From Urechis unicinctus (lineage: Eukaryota > Annelida > Polychaeta > Xenopneusta > Urechidae): DNA of 64,000 nucleotides. The DNA is taken from NCBI GenBank assembly GCA_034190875.2, contig CM067348.1:29904057-29968056 (forward strand), given 5' to 3'. The first letter of the stretch is position 1. The number at the start of each line of letters is the position of its first letter. Positions 35,645 to 49,515 of the stretch are shown here, piece after piece. Both the position numbers and the translations under genes were made by a program. A model generated the notes under the pieces. That model was given only the letters and a program-made list of their open reading frames with translations. It did not search any database and had not been told where the DNA came from.

Positions 35645-38309
35645 TTCCAGCCCTGTTACTGATGACTGAACTAAGCTCCCTGGGCTGTAGACTTATTCTG
35701 AACATCTGGCTTTGTCACATAATCATCTCCAGATGAACATCAGATATGTATGTCCTCATCTTCACTATATACTGATTTTCAGATGTGCACAATTGTAAAT
35801 GTGACCTCATGTTAAGGGTAAAGAGAGCTGGCTTATGTGGATGAGACACCATTTTATCAGTGGTTAAGTGACAGATGGAAGTGCACCATAGCCAACCCAG
35901 GGGAGCAGTCAAGCATTGAATTCTGGTATATTTATCAATGCTAAGCTCCATAGCAACCTTCCTGGTGGTCACTAGTCAATGCCTGTTATCTCGATACCCA
36001 GAAAGAGAATGTTAAAGTTGCCATCAGTGGTCAATGAATGACGGTAACATTAATTATTGATGGGTGGGCGGTTTGTTATTGGTTATATAATTGCAGTTTA
36101 AGTGCATATAGATAAGATCAGGCTTACAATGTGTTTTACCAATATTCTATTAGTTTATATTCAAATGTAGATTCAGTTTCTGCCACATGAGAGAGATTAG
36201 TTTTTACTTCTTTTCCTAAATAACAAGAAATTGATTCATGAGACATGTTGTATTGATGATCAACCTTATCAGGTTGGTAAGAATTAATGTTGTGTAATGT
36301 TTTACACTGACTTCCTTTAGTTCTTATGATATAAGACTGATAGGGAGTTTGACAAGTTAACTTTGTGTGTGTAACAGAATGTGCAACTATAGCTGGGGCA
36401 CAGCAGGAGAATCATCTTTTGCTGAATCATATGGACAAGCTGTTGTATGGATTCACTAATTGTGTCGTAATGGAAACCCACCAAGACTGGACCTCTTGAA
36501 AGTTTATTACTGATAGTGCAACATAAGGCGCTGTTGTTGAAGTTCCTGCTGATCATGTTCAAATTTATCTGTAGATATGCTTTGCTTGATAATGATATCC
36601 TGATAATTGATTTCCTTATATTGTTAACCCTTATGAGGTCAATACATTCAGTCCATTAAGTCAATTTATTCAGCTGAATCAACTCTGAATGCCTATATTG
36701 TGGATACATTTTTTTGTAGAATTTAAGTGACCCTAGATAGGCAAGTGAACAGCAATCAAAGTTTAATAATCAACAAAACAAATTCTTCTTCTGCCTAGTC
36801 CTGACCTTAACAAATCTTTCAGCACATTGCCTGCAGATGCTGCTGTTTTTTTAAAATTTTGTAACTACATGTTATTATGTGGCAAACTGAATAAAGGTGA
36901 TATATTTAAGACTTAAAGATTGTTTAATCCATGTTTTAATCATGATGTCCTGAGGGGATTTATATCATTCACACTGAAAGATGGGATTCAGTTTAATTCT
37001 CAAAATAAATCTAATGTAAGGCAAGACAATGATGCCCTTTTGTGAACAGATAAAACATGTAATAAAGAATGCACAATTAATCAATTGGAGGTCAGTTTGA
37101 CATTTGATGAAGCAAGTTGTGAATAGATACATGAATTTATGCAGTTGGACACATCATTATATGACATGCACATACTTTGGTTAGTGCCCTGTTGCCTAAA
37201 CTTCTCGGCTGGTTTGCATGATTGCAGTTAACATTTAACAATACGAAAATAAATTATTGAACCATATAATATAAGAGCGAGGACTGGGTTCATAACGCTA
37301 TGTGATGCTGCCTCCACTGCTCCGTGTCATTCACTATATAGCTAGCTAGTTGCTCAAGAACTTCACAGAAGCCTGTCAACCCGACCGATTTGGGCGACAC
37401 CCAAATAGCTTCAGTCGAAAGTTATTTGCTCTCAAATTACCATATCTTATTTGCCTTTCATTTACTATATATAAACACTTCTTCTTTCATTTAATTGGAA
37501 CGGATTTAAGATTATCACCTTGTTGTTGTTGTTGCACCAAATTTAAGCGGATTTTGCAACTTTGGCCATGTGCGACAAGACTGTCGCAATGTCGAACGGA
37601 GATAAATAGTGACAGCTGTTTGGACTCTCCCGATTCAAGGGACGAGAGATGTTGTCCAACATCGTTGACAGACAGATAACATTGTTCAGAGTGGTTGAAT
37701 AACATTAATCCGCCCAAAGCAATCGATATGTATTATAGTTACAGCAATAACTTCAATGATAGCAGTTTAATTATCCATGAATCAGAATATAAATAGGTTA
37801 AAATATATGACCTACTTGCATTTTTGACTTGGAATCGTCCATGCTCCAATATTAGAGACGACAATCTTCAGAATGTTAAGTATCACTAATTCTTGTTAAA
37901 ACTCGCAGTACCTAAGTATAAACTTGTACCCAAATTAATAACGGATACGTTGAAGAACTCCCTTCCTTAAAATAGGTCACTTTAATGCATATTTACTCCG
38001 TTCTCCACCTGCCGCTCGGCAAGGTTCGGAACCTTTCGGAGCAAGACATTGCGTCAGCATTTTGTGTAATCGCGCCGATAATTTAACTTCACTTTTTTCT
38101 TCATGTCTCGTTGAATATTGTGAATGTACAGTTCGAATTATGTATAAACGATGAGAAATGGAAAAAAGTTTCTTACGGTTCCCGAAAGACCTAAAAACGC
38201 GCAATACTTTGTGTAAGCTTGTTTGTAGGAATTTAATTTAAGTCGTTTATGGTTTCATAGACCTTCTAAGCTTTGTAACCCAAGGTTGTATAAACGATGG
38301 TCTGTCAGT
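35645..38309. other. no recognisable gene
   Basis: AT-rich, probably unique sequence. A frame at 37350-37679 overlaps a GHVRQDC string in a neighbouring frame that is only a partial zinc-knuckle pattern. A minus frame at 37977-38204 has no motif. Confidence 0.45.
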
Positions 38310-38712
38310 AGTAGGTTGGTTGGGATAATAATGGTTGGTAATATCGGAAGGCAAAAAGGGCTGGTCGGCTCATTTGTTTATTTTAATCACCAATATGGTT
38401 GGTTATATAAAATGGCCATAATGGTTGGTTATATAAAATAGCCAAAATGGTTGGTTTTATAGAAAAGTTCCAATATGGTTGGTTTTTTGCATGACAAAAC
38501 TATCATGACTATTTTGGTACAACCATTTTGGCCTTTAATTTTCATAATCTTCTAAAATAAGTTTTGAATGAAGATATTAACTAAAAGCTGCACAAGGCAG
38601 ATGTATAATATTTTGCATCCGCGATATCACATAATTTGAGCTCCAAAAAGCGAAATAATCGAATGAACCAAAATGGTCGGTTTTGTCGATATTGTCCAAA
38701 ATGGTTGCAATT
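38310..38712 (-). repeat. right arm of diverged long inverted repeat, CCATTTTGG-rich
   Basis: Contains at least eight variants of AA(T)ATGGTTGG or CCAAAATGGTTGG (38330-38500 and 38672-38706). On the minus strand it resembles 29930-30335. Within it, spacers of about 28-35 bp give a loose tandem pattern (GGTTGGTTATATAAAATGGC twice near 38399-38445). A TA array follows at once. Confidence 0.5.
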
Positions 38713-38716
38713 GTAA

Positions 38717-38946
<230 letters not shown>

Positions 38947-38949
<3 letters not shown>

Positions 38950-39839
38950 CTGATCGTAAATACCCATTTGAGAAATATGTTCATTCTACAATCGATGTTG
39001 TGCGGGGTGACGAGAGGTAATCGTAATTATTAGAACCTACATAGTTTTTTCAGGGCGTTATTATGTCACCTTATTACATCATATCATTCTGGGACAGTTT
39101 CATAATGCTTAATAAGTCGTTTGTGTGTATGGCCTGATAAAAATGAAATAACTGATACAATTAAAATAGTCCAATGAAGCAACTTAATAGACACGAATGG
39201 ATTAAGCGACAGGATATACCTTCAAGACAGCTAGAGACCTTCACTGTGGTGAAGCAATGTGTATATAATTGACACCATGCGTCTTGGTCATAAACTTCAA
39301 ACCCATCTGTATGATTAAATTATGTTGTGATAACAAGTATAATGTCTTTCCTTTGACACAGAACGATCATATATCGAGATGAAGGTACCAGATTTAAGCA
39401 CCGATCTGTACATCAAGTAGCTGCATCATTCATTTTTGCGAACCAGCAGCGGCTTCTGTACCATACTCAATGAACAATATATGCACAAACTCGTTACCAT
39501 GTCGTTTCTATATATACCTCCTCTTTCGTTTTTATGTTGGTATGAATGATACCAGTTTGCGTCAGTCATTTTTAATAGCATAAGCATTATTAGTCTTTGC
39601 CAATTCATAACTAAAACAATAACAATATGTCATTGTGGGGGTCTTAGGAGTCATGTGACTTGGTAGGGCATTAAGACTATTTTCTATTAATCAATTTATA
39701 TTCACATCATACCTAGGAAATTACGGAAAGTGTACATTTGACACTTTTCCAAACGACCCTGTTTCGCTTAATAGCTTCTTAACTTAGCATGTGCATGCTA
39801 TGCTGCCGGGATTACCGGTTGAGCTGCTGCGGTTGAAGT
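38947..39839. other. no recognisable gene
   Basis: Unique-looking AT-rich sequence with nothing recognised. Confidence 0.5.
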
Positions 39840-41800
39840 TGTAGAATCTGATTGTGAGACAAAGTAATTATAGATATGTATGACCTTACACGTTACAGTG
39901 GCTGCACGAGTAATATCGATTAATCTTGGCATAGAGATCGGAGGGGCCACTCACTCAAAGGCAAATCAAAATCGATAGCGACTGTAAATTTGATAGCTGG
40001 TTTTGTAATGGTTTTGTACTTATCTTTTGCAGGGGATATTGCTTGAGGTAACTGCAACTTTATCTACAATTAGTCATTAGTGGTTATCAACAACAGCGTT
40101 TGTCGATAAATCTGATGATGCATTTTATATACTATGTATGTATATTAGAGATACGGGGTACAATGGCAAAGTACTAGCGGAAAGTAAGCCGAACAAATCT
40201 TGGATTTAGTGTTACCTGCGATTCAATGTCCTGCAGGTATACCATTTGAGAGTCACATGAGGCCAATCAATTTCATGCATTGTTGGATGTCTTGACCTTC
40301 CATCAGCCACCCGAGCGTTTGCCTCTATAGAGCCCAGAGCTCACAGTCAGCGTCAAGTATGATGTGTCTAAGCGCACTTTCTGACCCTCATATCTATTAT
40401 TATATCGTCGAATTAAACAGCTGCCAAATGCTAATAATATATGTGAAGGGAAATCTATTTCGAGATCGCAATACTGTTGTAATGTTCCAAGTAACTTATG
40501 TTGCCTCGGAAAAAGATGCTCCTATAATAATGATCTGAACCAAAGGGTTTTGATAACCTGGTAACATATATGTAGCGAGAATACTTAGGGTGCATGTAAC
40601 CTACACACTGGATAACATTAGCTAAACATAAAGCAATGTTTTGCATTTATTGGTGTGCGCAACAGCATTGCTAATATTCACTAATTAATCACGTGATAAA
40701 CAAGCGGCTTTTTCAATCGACAGCAATTTACAATATTTATATCGTTTTAGGCGCCACAACTTATGTTTGTCAGTAAGAAGTACCACGCCTTTTTTTACAT
40801 CGATTGGATAATATAATATGTTTCACACCAAATGGTCTGAATCGAATTAGGTCCACGATATTGAGAAGGCAAGTCGCTTCTCTGAGTAATGTGCGCTCGG
40901 TTTTCCACGCTGAGTTGACCCAGATGAATGATTTACATATTCAATTTATGGAGACGTAACACAGGTTTGCGTGGCCAACGTAACGGAATGATTGCACCAT
41001 ATTGTATATGCAATAGGCTGTCACAAAATAACAACGATGAGGTTGTGGATTAGGGCTAGGATACAGTGGGGATTCGATAATCTTGTCATCAGCAGCCGCG
41101 TTGAGTGGTTTATAACAGGGCAATCAAAAGGCTCTTTTCCACTTACTTTGATGCATGCACCAAACCACAAAATACGATAAGCAACTGACACACCGTAGTT
41201 ACATTTAATGCGGTTATCATGTGTTATTTTAGGTTTTCAATACTTAAACACTGACATATATGTTCCACGCAAGTGCTACTCTGTGTGTCATACAATATTG
41301 TACTGTTAGATGTAGAGGGGTCAGTCTGACGTGTTCAATGATTTGTTGCTCATAGGAGGTTCGAAAGGATAATGCATATATAATTGAGTTCAGACATCAA
41401 AGCTCTGTTTAGTCAGATTGGCTTATTTCAGACTATCAGAAAATGCTTTATTCTTATTGTTTTTGGCTGTTGGATCAAATTGTTGCGAGCGAGAGAACAC
41501 CATATCACGTGGTGTCGAGGAATATGGCATAACATTGCTTATCGGTGAAGCACATATATTATGATAATCAACTATAAAGCAACGGAAACAGCAAACAATT
41601 GTTTATTGTCTACACCAAATCAAACATGAAGGCACATTTGTTGTATTTTTTTAAAACACATCATTGCTGTATATCTGATTGCTAACATTGATTACGATTA
41701 AAATAAAACAGATTATAATTCTTTTCAACCATCTTTGCAGTCACAATAACACAGGACTCCTTGGACATCCGTTAACCTTTGCTTAATCTACGGCATTGGC
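39840..41800 (+). repeat. dispersed repeat R2, copy 3
   Basis: The longest copy. It matches copy 2 near 39906-39990 and 41297-41402, and copy 1 near 41182-41224 and 41527-41583. After 41800 a further block (TCATGGCGACCCACTGAAAC near 41829) has a relative near 43565 (TAATGGCGACCCCATGAAAT), so repeat material extends beyond. Confidence 0.6.
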
Positions 41801-42130
41801 GGAACTCGAGGACGCTGGATTGTCAATTTCATGGCGACCCACTGAAACATGTAACCTGTAACAATACATTCAGCCAACGTAGTTGGCATTAATAATTTTA
41901 CAAATGTAGTCGACCTTATATGTATCTTTTGAATGTGAATAGAACAATGAACTGGCTACACATACCAATTGGTTGGAAGTGTGATGTTGAGCGAAGCTAA
42001 AGAAAACATTCCCTGTAATCGCAAGGCTGAATGGGTTATATTCGCGCCAACGAGAAGTCAAAGAAAATGCCGCCTGCATACAGACGAGCTGTAACTGTAT
42101 AAGATATTGTCCAGGTTAGTTCTAACTCGC

Positions 42131-42449
42131 ATGTATAAATGATATATGTATATATATATATAGAGATTATATATATCTATAGAGAGATATATAGATATAG
42201 ATATATATATATATAGATAGATCTATAGATATATATATATATAGAGATATATATAGAGAGAGATCTATAGAGAGAGAGATAGAGATATATCTATATATAT
42301 AGAGATTATATATCTATATATAGATATATATCTATATATATATATATAAGATCTATATATATCTAGATATATATATATCTCTATATCTATATATCTATCA
42401 TAGATCTCTATATATATCTATCTCTCTCTCTATATCTATCTCTCTCATA

Positions 42450-42498
<49 letters not shown>

Positions 42499-42757
42499 GA
42501 TATCTCTCCCTCTATATGTTAGATAAATATAGATATCTATATGATATAGAATATATATATATATGTCCCTCTTCATATATATATATATATATATATATAT
42601 GTATAGATATATCTATATATATACACTCTATCTACATATATATATATATATACCACCCATATCTAGATCTATCTCTATCTATATATATCTATATCTATAT
42701 ATCTCTCTCTCTCTATATATATATATCTATCTCTATATATATCTATATATATATATA
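42131..42757. repeat. TA/GATA/CT compound microsatellite
   Basis: TA with GATA and AGAG interruptions, a CT-rich run at about 42418-42492, then TA/TATC. It is AT-rich and palindromic, and has no gene. Confidence 0.95.
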
Positions 42758-42779
42758 CAAAATTCTTCCACATTAAAAC

Positions 42780-43140
42780 TCCATACTTTCACATTAACAG
42801 GGTGTATACAATCTTATAGTACGGGCGTGACAAGTACAACAGCGGAGAGGTTAACCTGCCGATGTTCATCAAAAATGAGGGATGACCCTCTAAATCTGTT
42901 ATAGGATAAATGAACTGGAATGGATAGACGCTGATTAATGCGCCAAGCTATCCACTGGATACACAATCTGAGCAAGCTGGCAACGAAATGGACGATTCAA
43001 ACAAACAGGTGTTATCCCGGAAAGAAAATCATCACCCAAAGCACGTTCACCTTACATGGATCACTCGGGCATTGCACTTGATATAGTCTGGGTGATAAGA
43101 GCCCTTGTAGATATATCATGTATAAGGAGAGGTTCATGAC
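42780..43140 (+). repeat. dispersed repeat R1, copy 3
   Basis: Carries GATACACAATCTGAGCAAGC near 42957, AAAGCACGTTCACCTTACAT near 43038 and a GGGCATTGCACTTGAT block near 43066, matching copy 2 closely. Starts right after a TA array. Confidence 0.65.
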
Positions 43141-44480
43141 CCACAGACTGCGCAGTCGCACATAACGTAAACTCCATGGATAATTCCTTAGGATATTGTC
43201 ATTGAATCACGTTTATTTAGCTTGATTCTGTGATTTGCATGAAATGCCAAATGAGCGGCCAACACATTGAAAATATGTTGGATGCACTTCGATTATATTG
43301 TACGGTTAGATCAATTGTTGTTGACTTAATTGCCATGCAAAAGAATTGTTTTTAATTGTCATCAGATTTGATGCAGCTAATGATGTAGATATAGTCATTG
43401 CATTGCTTAGACGGGGCTTGTTTGTCTATAATTTTCTTGATTTATCGACCGATTTGGAGCGCAAAAATGAAGACAACAGTGACACAGGTATACTGTAGGG
43501 GGGTAAAAGACGAGGTACAACTCTACGGCTATGGAAGAACTCAAAGGAACCTGGACCATCAATTTAATGGCGACCCCATGAAATATTTTACCTTCCACAA
43601 TACTTTCGACAAACTGGTGAGGACCATTGCCATAGATTTAAATCTTACCAGACTTAGCGGTTTTTGGACAAATCCGAGTAGACCACTTTTGTGTAGCTGC
43701 TCCATATTGATATTTTGATATTAAAGCCACGTCGAAGTGTGATTTACATTACCATGATGACTATATGTACTACACCTCTCTAAGCCTGTTGCCAGCTTGG
43801 CTAAGTATGCCGCTGGTACACCCAAATGAGGCAGCATTTAATAAGCAACCTCTCCGCCATGAAACACTCACGAATATGGTTGCATAAATAATGCTGTAAG
43901 AAGCTACTTGATACATATGTGATGTGTTGTCAACTCATCAATAGATGATAGCTGTATTCATAACGTACCACTAGTTTTTCAACAAGCATTCATTGCATTG
44001 GAAGAAAAGGGACCTAACTTTGACCATTCAGAAACTATTATTTGTAAACACTTCGTTAGGAATAGTGGGTGTTTTCAATCAACATATTTGATGGAAATTA
44101 TTACCTAGAAACGTAATGCTTTGGCCGTTGCAAACAAATCACAACGGAACGCTCATAATGTTGACCTGATAGATATTGAGTTTTTCCGGACATTTGTTTA
44201 TGCTTTTAGTCGTGGCATTAGAGACTAACCCTTCTGCAAACACCATTAATTATGAAAGTTTTGCCTTTATGCTTTATTCCCTTAGTAGATCTGGAGGACA
44301 AAACGGAACCATGTAATCCACTGCATGCCGCAATAAGTGAATTACAGGGGCAGCCTGTTTTCTATGAGATTCGAATGACGTCGGACAATATCACCAAGCA
44401 AAGAGTATGGTGCTTAGAATACCTTTGACACATATATATTTCCCTGTTTCTCCATTTATCTTAGAACAAGACTGCCCAGA
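43141..44480. other. no recognisable gene
   Basis: AT-rich; the 106-codon frame at 43398-43718 overlaps repeat material related to 41829 and has no motif. Confidence 0.45.
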
Positions 44481-44522
44481 GGAAGGAAGAAAGAGAGAGT
44501 GAGGGGGAGAGAGAGAGAACAG

Positions 44523-44977
<455 letters not shown>

Positions 44978-45077
44978 NNNNNNNNNNNNNNNNNNNNNNN
45001 NNNNNNNNNNNNNNNNNNNNNNNNNNNNNNNNNNNNNNNNNNNNNNNNNNNNNNNNNNNNNNNNNNNNNNNNNNNNN
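44978..45077. other. assembly gap (100 N)
   Basis: Exactly 100 N, the usual placeholder for a gap of unknown size. The GACA/GATA array probably caused it. Sequence on the two sides may not be adjacent in the genome. Confidence 0.98.
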
Positions 45078-46177
45078 TTCTCAGCTACATTGCCTCAATC
45101 CCGAAGATATCGTATGATCAGCATTCCGAACCACCCTACCGTTTTGGGTTTTTTATTTGAGAAATGCCCTTTGAGCTTTGTTGTATGGCTGATATCACCC
45201 TCAGCTTACTATTGCAAGCGTAACGGGTTTCTCCAAAATGCGGGTCGTGTTAATGGTGTTTAATTATTATGTAATCGGGTTAAATTAAGATAACATTCCC
45301 CCGTCCCGCCCCTTCACATGTTACTACATCCCCCCATAGAGACACAGACGTTTTTTTGTCCACTGTACGGCATACTTCACGATGCCGACCCCAAGAGGCC
45401 TAAACTGGAACCCATAACTTCCCATGCATAATTAGTTATGGTCGCTCCAAGTCAATCATTTGATATGTTCGTCTAATGGAAAAGAAAATAAGATCTGGTG
45501 GTAATCGAAAGGAATTACTTTGCAACCCAACAGCAAGACGAGGCACGATATCATTGTGGGGTGTCTATTCTGGCAGCATGTGATCACCTCATTTATTGTT
45601 GCTTTCGAGCAAGTATCATGAAGGGGACGATGAAAGGAAGATTTTCTCTGGTGTGGGAGCGGTGGGCTAGCAGCTACCCACCAAAGCTATTCTTATTGTT
45701 CCACTGCCCATCCACTGACGCAATGGGCTATATTGATGTAATTGGTCATATTCATTGATCTGTTGAAAAAAAACGTCGGGTTTTTATTAATACGATTAGA
45801 TCTTGCTTATTGCTAGATCAACAGATATTTCTTGAACAAACCAAAAAACTTCACGTTATAACCTATTGCATTTAATTTGCTTGAATCAATATGTGGTTCT
45901 CAAATCATACTGACCACTATGCTAATATAACTAATGTGACAGAGAGACGGAATGCAACCGACCGAGGATGCATAATTATCGTGCTATTGAGTCTTTAATA
46001 GTAATTAATTAGCCCCTTCCTCCTGCGTGTTTCTCGCCCTATGGTGATCTCTCTGTTCGCCTTCCTCGCTTGCATTTTCTCTGTCTGCTAGACATTTGCT
46101 TCACTACGGGAGCCTTTATTGGAGCGTCAACGCATAGTCATAGCGGTGGATAACAAGACTGTAAAACACGCTTTGAC
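45078..46177. other. no recognisable gene
   Basis: An 86-codon frame at 45498-45758 has no motif. Nothing else recognised. Confidence 0.45.
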
Positions 46178-46398
46178 GGCACGATGAGTTTATTTTTCTT
46201 TAAGCAGGTAGGGAGGGATACGGCATAAATCCAAATGTCAATATAAATTATGACACGGTTGAAATTTTGCTGATGAGGAATCGTGAGCTAGACTGGTCTT
46301 TGCTGGGTTGTGGCGGCACGATGAGTTCATTTTTCGTTCAACAGGTAGGGATAAGGATTCCATATCCCATAAATCCAAATGTCAATATAGATAGTGTG
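46178..46398 (+). repeat. direct repeat pair (period 137) at the Polinton left edge
   Basis: GGCACGATGAGTTTATTTTT at 46178 recurs in close variant at 46315. Both are followed by CAGGTAGGGA and CATAAATCCAAATGTCAATA. The second copy ends about 40 bp before the first polymerase codons. This could be subterminal repeat sequence of the Polinton or of whatever it inserted into. Confidence 0.75.
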
Positions 46399-46436
46399 AT
46401 ATATAAAAGGTAACGCTGGCCAAGTCCAGGTTAGAG

Positions 46437-48893
46437 ATGAGACGGACTTCCGATCTCCTCCACGGGTACACAACCGAGAAGCTGCTCCTGGCCCACAAGC
46501 CCGAATGTGCAGGCGTAGGCCAGACTGCCGTGCGAGTAGACACGCCTGAGGAGGGAAAGAACATCCTAATCTTCCAGAACTGGCAAAAGCAACTCGTGGC
46601 CCCCTACGTTATATACGCAGACTTCGAGGCGCTCACAGTAAAGCTCCCAGGGCCAGCCCTCAATCCAGAAAAGAGCAACACCCAGAAGACCCAGGAACAC
46701 CAGGGCTCCGGGTACGGCTACATAGTAGTCCGATGCGACGGGACGACCTCATCCCCAGTCATGTACAGGGGAAGCGACGCCGTGGAGAAGTTCCTAAAGG
46801 CCTTACAGCGAGAGAAGAAAAATATCAAATCAGTTCTCTCCAAGCCAGTCCCCATGCGGATGACCCGAGACGATCAAAGAGTTCACAAGACCGCAACCCA
46901 ATGCCACGTCTGCAGCAAACCACTCGGAACCGACCTGGTCCGCGACCACTGCCACATAACCGGCAAGTACAGAGGGTGAGTCCCAAGACAACCCCCATCC
47001 CCGTGGTCTTCCACAACCTGAGGGGCTATGACTCCTATCTCCTAATGCAGGACATAAGCAAGGCAGAGGGAGACATCAACTGTATACCTAATAATATGGA
47101 GAAGTTCATATCCCTATCCCTCGGACAGCTCCGCTTCATAGACCGTGCACAATTCCTCCTGGCCTCCCTCGACAAGCTGGTCGCAGCCAACAGCCCAGAC
47201 GCCTTCGCCGTGACGGCATAGTATGAAGCAGACCAGACCAAGCGAGGGGGTCTTCCCCTACGATTTCATGGACAGCTGGGATAAGTTTGAATCTCCCCTC
47301 CCGCCTATCCAAGATTTTACAGCAAGCTCTCGGAGCAGGGCATATCCGCCACAGACTACGCCCACGCGCAAAAGGTATGGAGCACGTTCGGTTGCAAGAA
47401 CATGGGCGACTACCACGACCTCTACCTCCAGACAGATGTCCTCCTCCTAGCCGACGTGTTTGAAACCTTCCGGAAGACCAGCCTAAGCAGTGCGGCCTGG
47501 ACCCAGCCCACTACTATATCAGCCCAGGCCTCTCGTGGGACGCTCTACTCAAGAGCACAGGGGTAAAGCTCGAACTCCTCACCGACTACGACAAACACCT
47601 CTTCATCGAGCAGGGTCTGCGTGAAGGAATAAGTATGGTCTTGCAGCGCCACGCCAAAGCAAACAATCCCTACGTAGGAGACTTCGACCAGGACAAGCCC
47701 ACGAGCTATATCCAATACCTCGATGCTAACAGCCTCTAAAGATGGGCAATGAGCCGGGCCCAACCTACATCAAACATTGAGTGGGTGGACCGGCCGTAGT
47801 TGCTCTCCAGAATAGTCTGCACCCACTCAGACGATGCTGAGACTGCGTACATCCTTGAGGTCGACCTAGAGTACCCACCCGAACTTAACGACGACCACAA
47901 CGACTACCCCCTGGCCCCAGAGCGACTACTTGTCCAGAACAAGTGGCTCTCAGACTACCAGAGAAACCTGAGGAATAAGGAGGAGTACGTACTCCACTAC
48001 AGAAACCTCAAACTGTATCTAGCCCTGGGGATGAAGCTGACCAAGATCCACCACGCCCTATCCTTCACCCAAAGCCTCTGGATGGAACCCTACATCCGGA
48101 AGAACACAGATCTTCGCAAGGCCGCAACCAGTGACTTTGAGAAGGACCTATACAAACTAATGAACAACTCCGTCTTCGGCAAGACTATGGAGAACCTCCG
48201 CAAGCGGGTTGACGTGAAGCTTGTCCGAGTTGCAGACAGCAACAAAATAAGAAACTCATCGCCAGCCCCGCCTTCGCCTGCTAGAAAATATTCGACGACG
48301 ACCTGGCCGCCATTCACATCCACAAGGCCCACCTGGTCCTCAACCACCCAGTCTACCTCGACCTGTCCAAACACCTCATGTACGACTTCTACTACAACAC
48401 CATGAAGCCCTGGTATGGCCGCGATCTCACCCTACTCTATACCGACACCGACTCCCTCCTCCTGGAGATCCGAAAACCAGACATCTACGCCGACATGAAA
48501 AAAGACAGTGACTTATTCGACACCAGCAACTACGACCCAGCCCACCCGCTTCACAGCAACGAGAACAAAAAGGTTCTAGGAAAGATGAAGGACGAGTGCG
48601 GTGGTGTCTCCATCAAGGAGTATGTAGGCCTGCGCCCCAAGATGTACTCCATCCTGATGTCCACCCGGGAGGAAATCAAGAAAGCAAAGGGCGTAAAAAA
48701 GGTAGTGGTCAAGAAACAGAAGTGGTTCTGCCATGGGATGAACATGCTCCAAAGTGACAGTCACAAGATATATGGGCTGCACATCAACAAGGTGTCTCTA
48801 TCCCCCTTTGATACAAAGCGATGGATAGCTCCGGGCGGTGTACACACCCTGGTCTACAGGCATAGCCGCACCCAGGCCTACCACCCAGCGTAG
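46437..48893 (+). pseudogene. protein-primed family-B DNA polymerase (Polinton pPolB)
   Basis: This polymerase would copy the linear element from a protein primer. Motifs in order: VIYADFEALT (exonuclease motif I, residues about 58-67), CHVCSKPL...RDHCHITGKYRG (Cys/His zinc site like endonuclease VII, near 46900-46979), VVFHNLRGYD (Exo II, near 47005), YLQTDVLLLADVF (near 47425), YIQYLDANSL (motif A, near 47705-47736), KLMNNSVFGKTMEN (motif B, near 48155) and LLYTDTDSLLLEI (motif C, near 48436-48460). The C terminus (HINKVSLSPFD...) ends normally at 48893. Breaks: loss of the segment after KYRG at 46979, TAG at 47219, frame changes near 47260, 47312, 47485 and 48256, and TAA at 47737 inside motif A. 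The N-terminal part before the exonuclease is missing. Confidence 0.92.
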
Positions 48894-48945
48894 ACCGCCG
48901 ACGGGGTGTATTGTATTCAACCGTGGGTGTATCCACACCTTCCAC

Positions 48946-49494
48946 CTACGACCGGCCACTGAGGGGTGATGGTGAACTTCCCGCATTACTGTTGGACACC
49001 TTTCCCTCACCACTGCTGGACACCTCGTCCTTGCCCTCCGCAATCAGGAGGTCATCCACCTTCTCACATATGCCGGCTGTAGTGAGTTTGGTGGTGGCCA
49101 GGGGAGAGCGTAAAGGAGTGGTCTTCCTGGCCTGAGCAGGTGTGGGAGCGGCACCACCCGGCGGACGTGGGGGCTTGGTCTTCTTAGCTCGAGAAGGTTT
49201 ATCTAGCATGCCTTTCTCAGTCATACCAGTCTCAACGTGAGTCGCCATCCGGGCGTTCCTGCCCTCAAGCCTCTTCTTCTTCCTCATTAGTTTGTGATTA
49301 ACCCTTTCGTATCCACAATCCATACATAATTCTAGGTTATTTTTAATGCCCTTCTGGCACTCTACACAAAGTCGATTTACGATCCCCCGCTTAATCTTAA
49401 ACCTGTGCATTGCGCAAAAGTCATACTTACAGGGCCTGTCACAAGGTTCTCTCTTCCCGAGTAATATCCAGAGGCACTTTCCAGTTGCTTCCAT
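48946..49494 (-). CDS. intact Cys-rich zinc-binding basic protein of the Polinton
   Basis: 182 codons from ATG at 49494, uninterrupted. The N-terminal third has two probable zinc sites: C7, C18, C22, C27, H30 (FCAMH) and C43-x2-C46, C57-x2-C60. A Lys/Arg-rich helix follows (HKLMRKKKRLEGR, near 68-80), then a low-complexity Pro/Ser/Lys tail. The layout suggests a nucleic-acid-binding protein. Its stop lies about 50 bp from the polymerase end, convergent. Similar N-termini occur in Polinton-like clusters of other marine invertebrates as far as I recall; the function is unknown. It is one of only two frames here without damage. Confidence 0.6.
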   Translation of the reverse strand: MEATGKCLWILLGKREPCDRPCKYDFCAMHRFKIKRGIVNRLCVECQKGIKNNLELCMDCGYERVNHKLMRKKKRLEGRNARMATHVETGMTEKGMLDKPSRAKKTKPPRPPGGAAPTPAQARKTTPLRSPLATTKLTTAGICEKVDDLLIAEGKDEVSSSGEGKVSNSNAGSSPSPLSGRS

Positions 49495-49515
49495 TACTAC
49501 CTATTTGCCTTTTGT

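Noticed and set aside
37350..37679. Possible retroviral-type zinc knuckle (GHVRQDC in a frame near 37560-37590)
   Set aside because: The first cysteine pair of the C-x2-C-x4-H-x4-C pattern is not there and no gag or pol coding surrounds it.
46970..46986. Strong splice donor (GGGTGAGT) inside the polymerase
   Set aside because: Coding resumes directly after it in a neighbouring frame, so a deletion or indel explains the break better than an intron. Polinton polymerases are intron-less.
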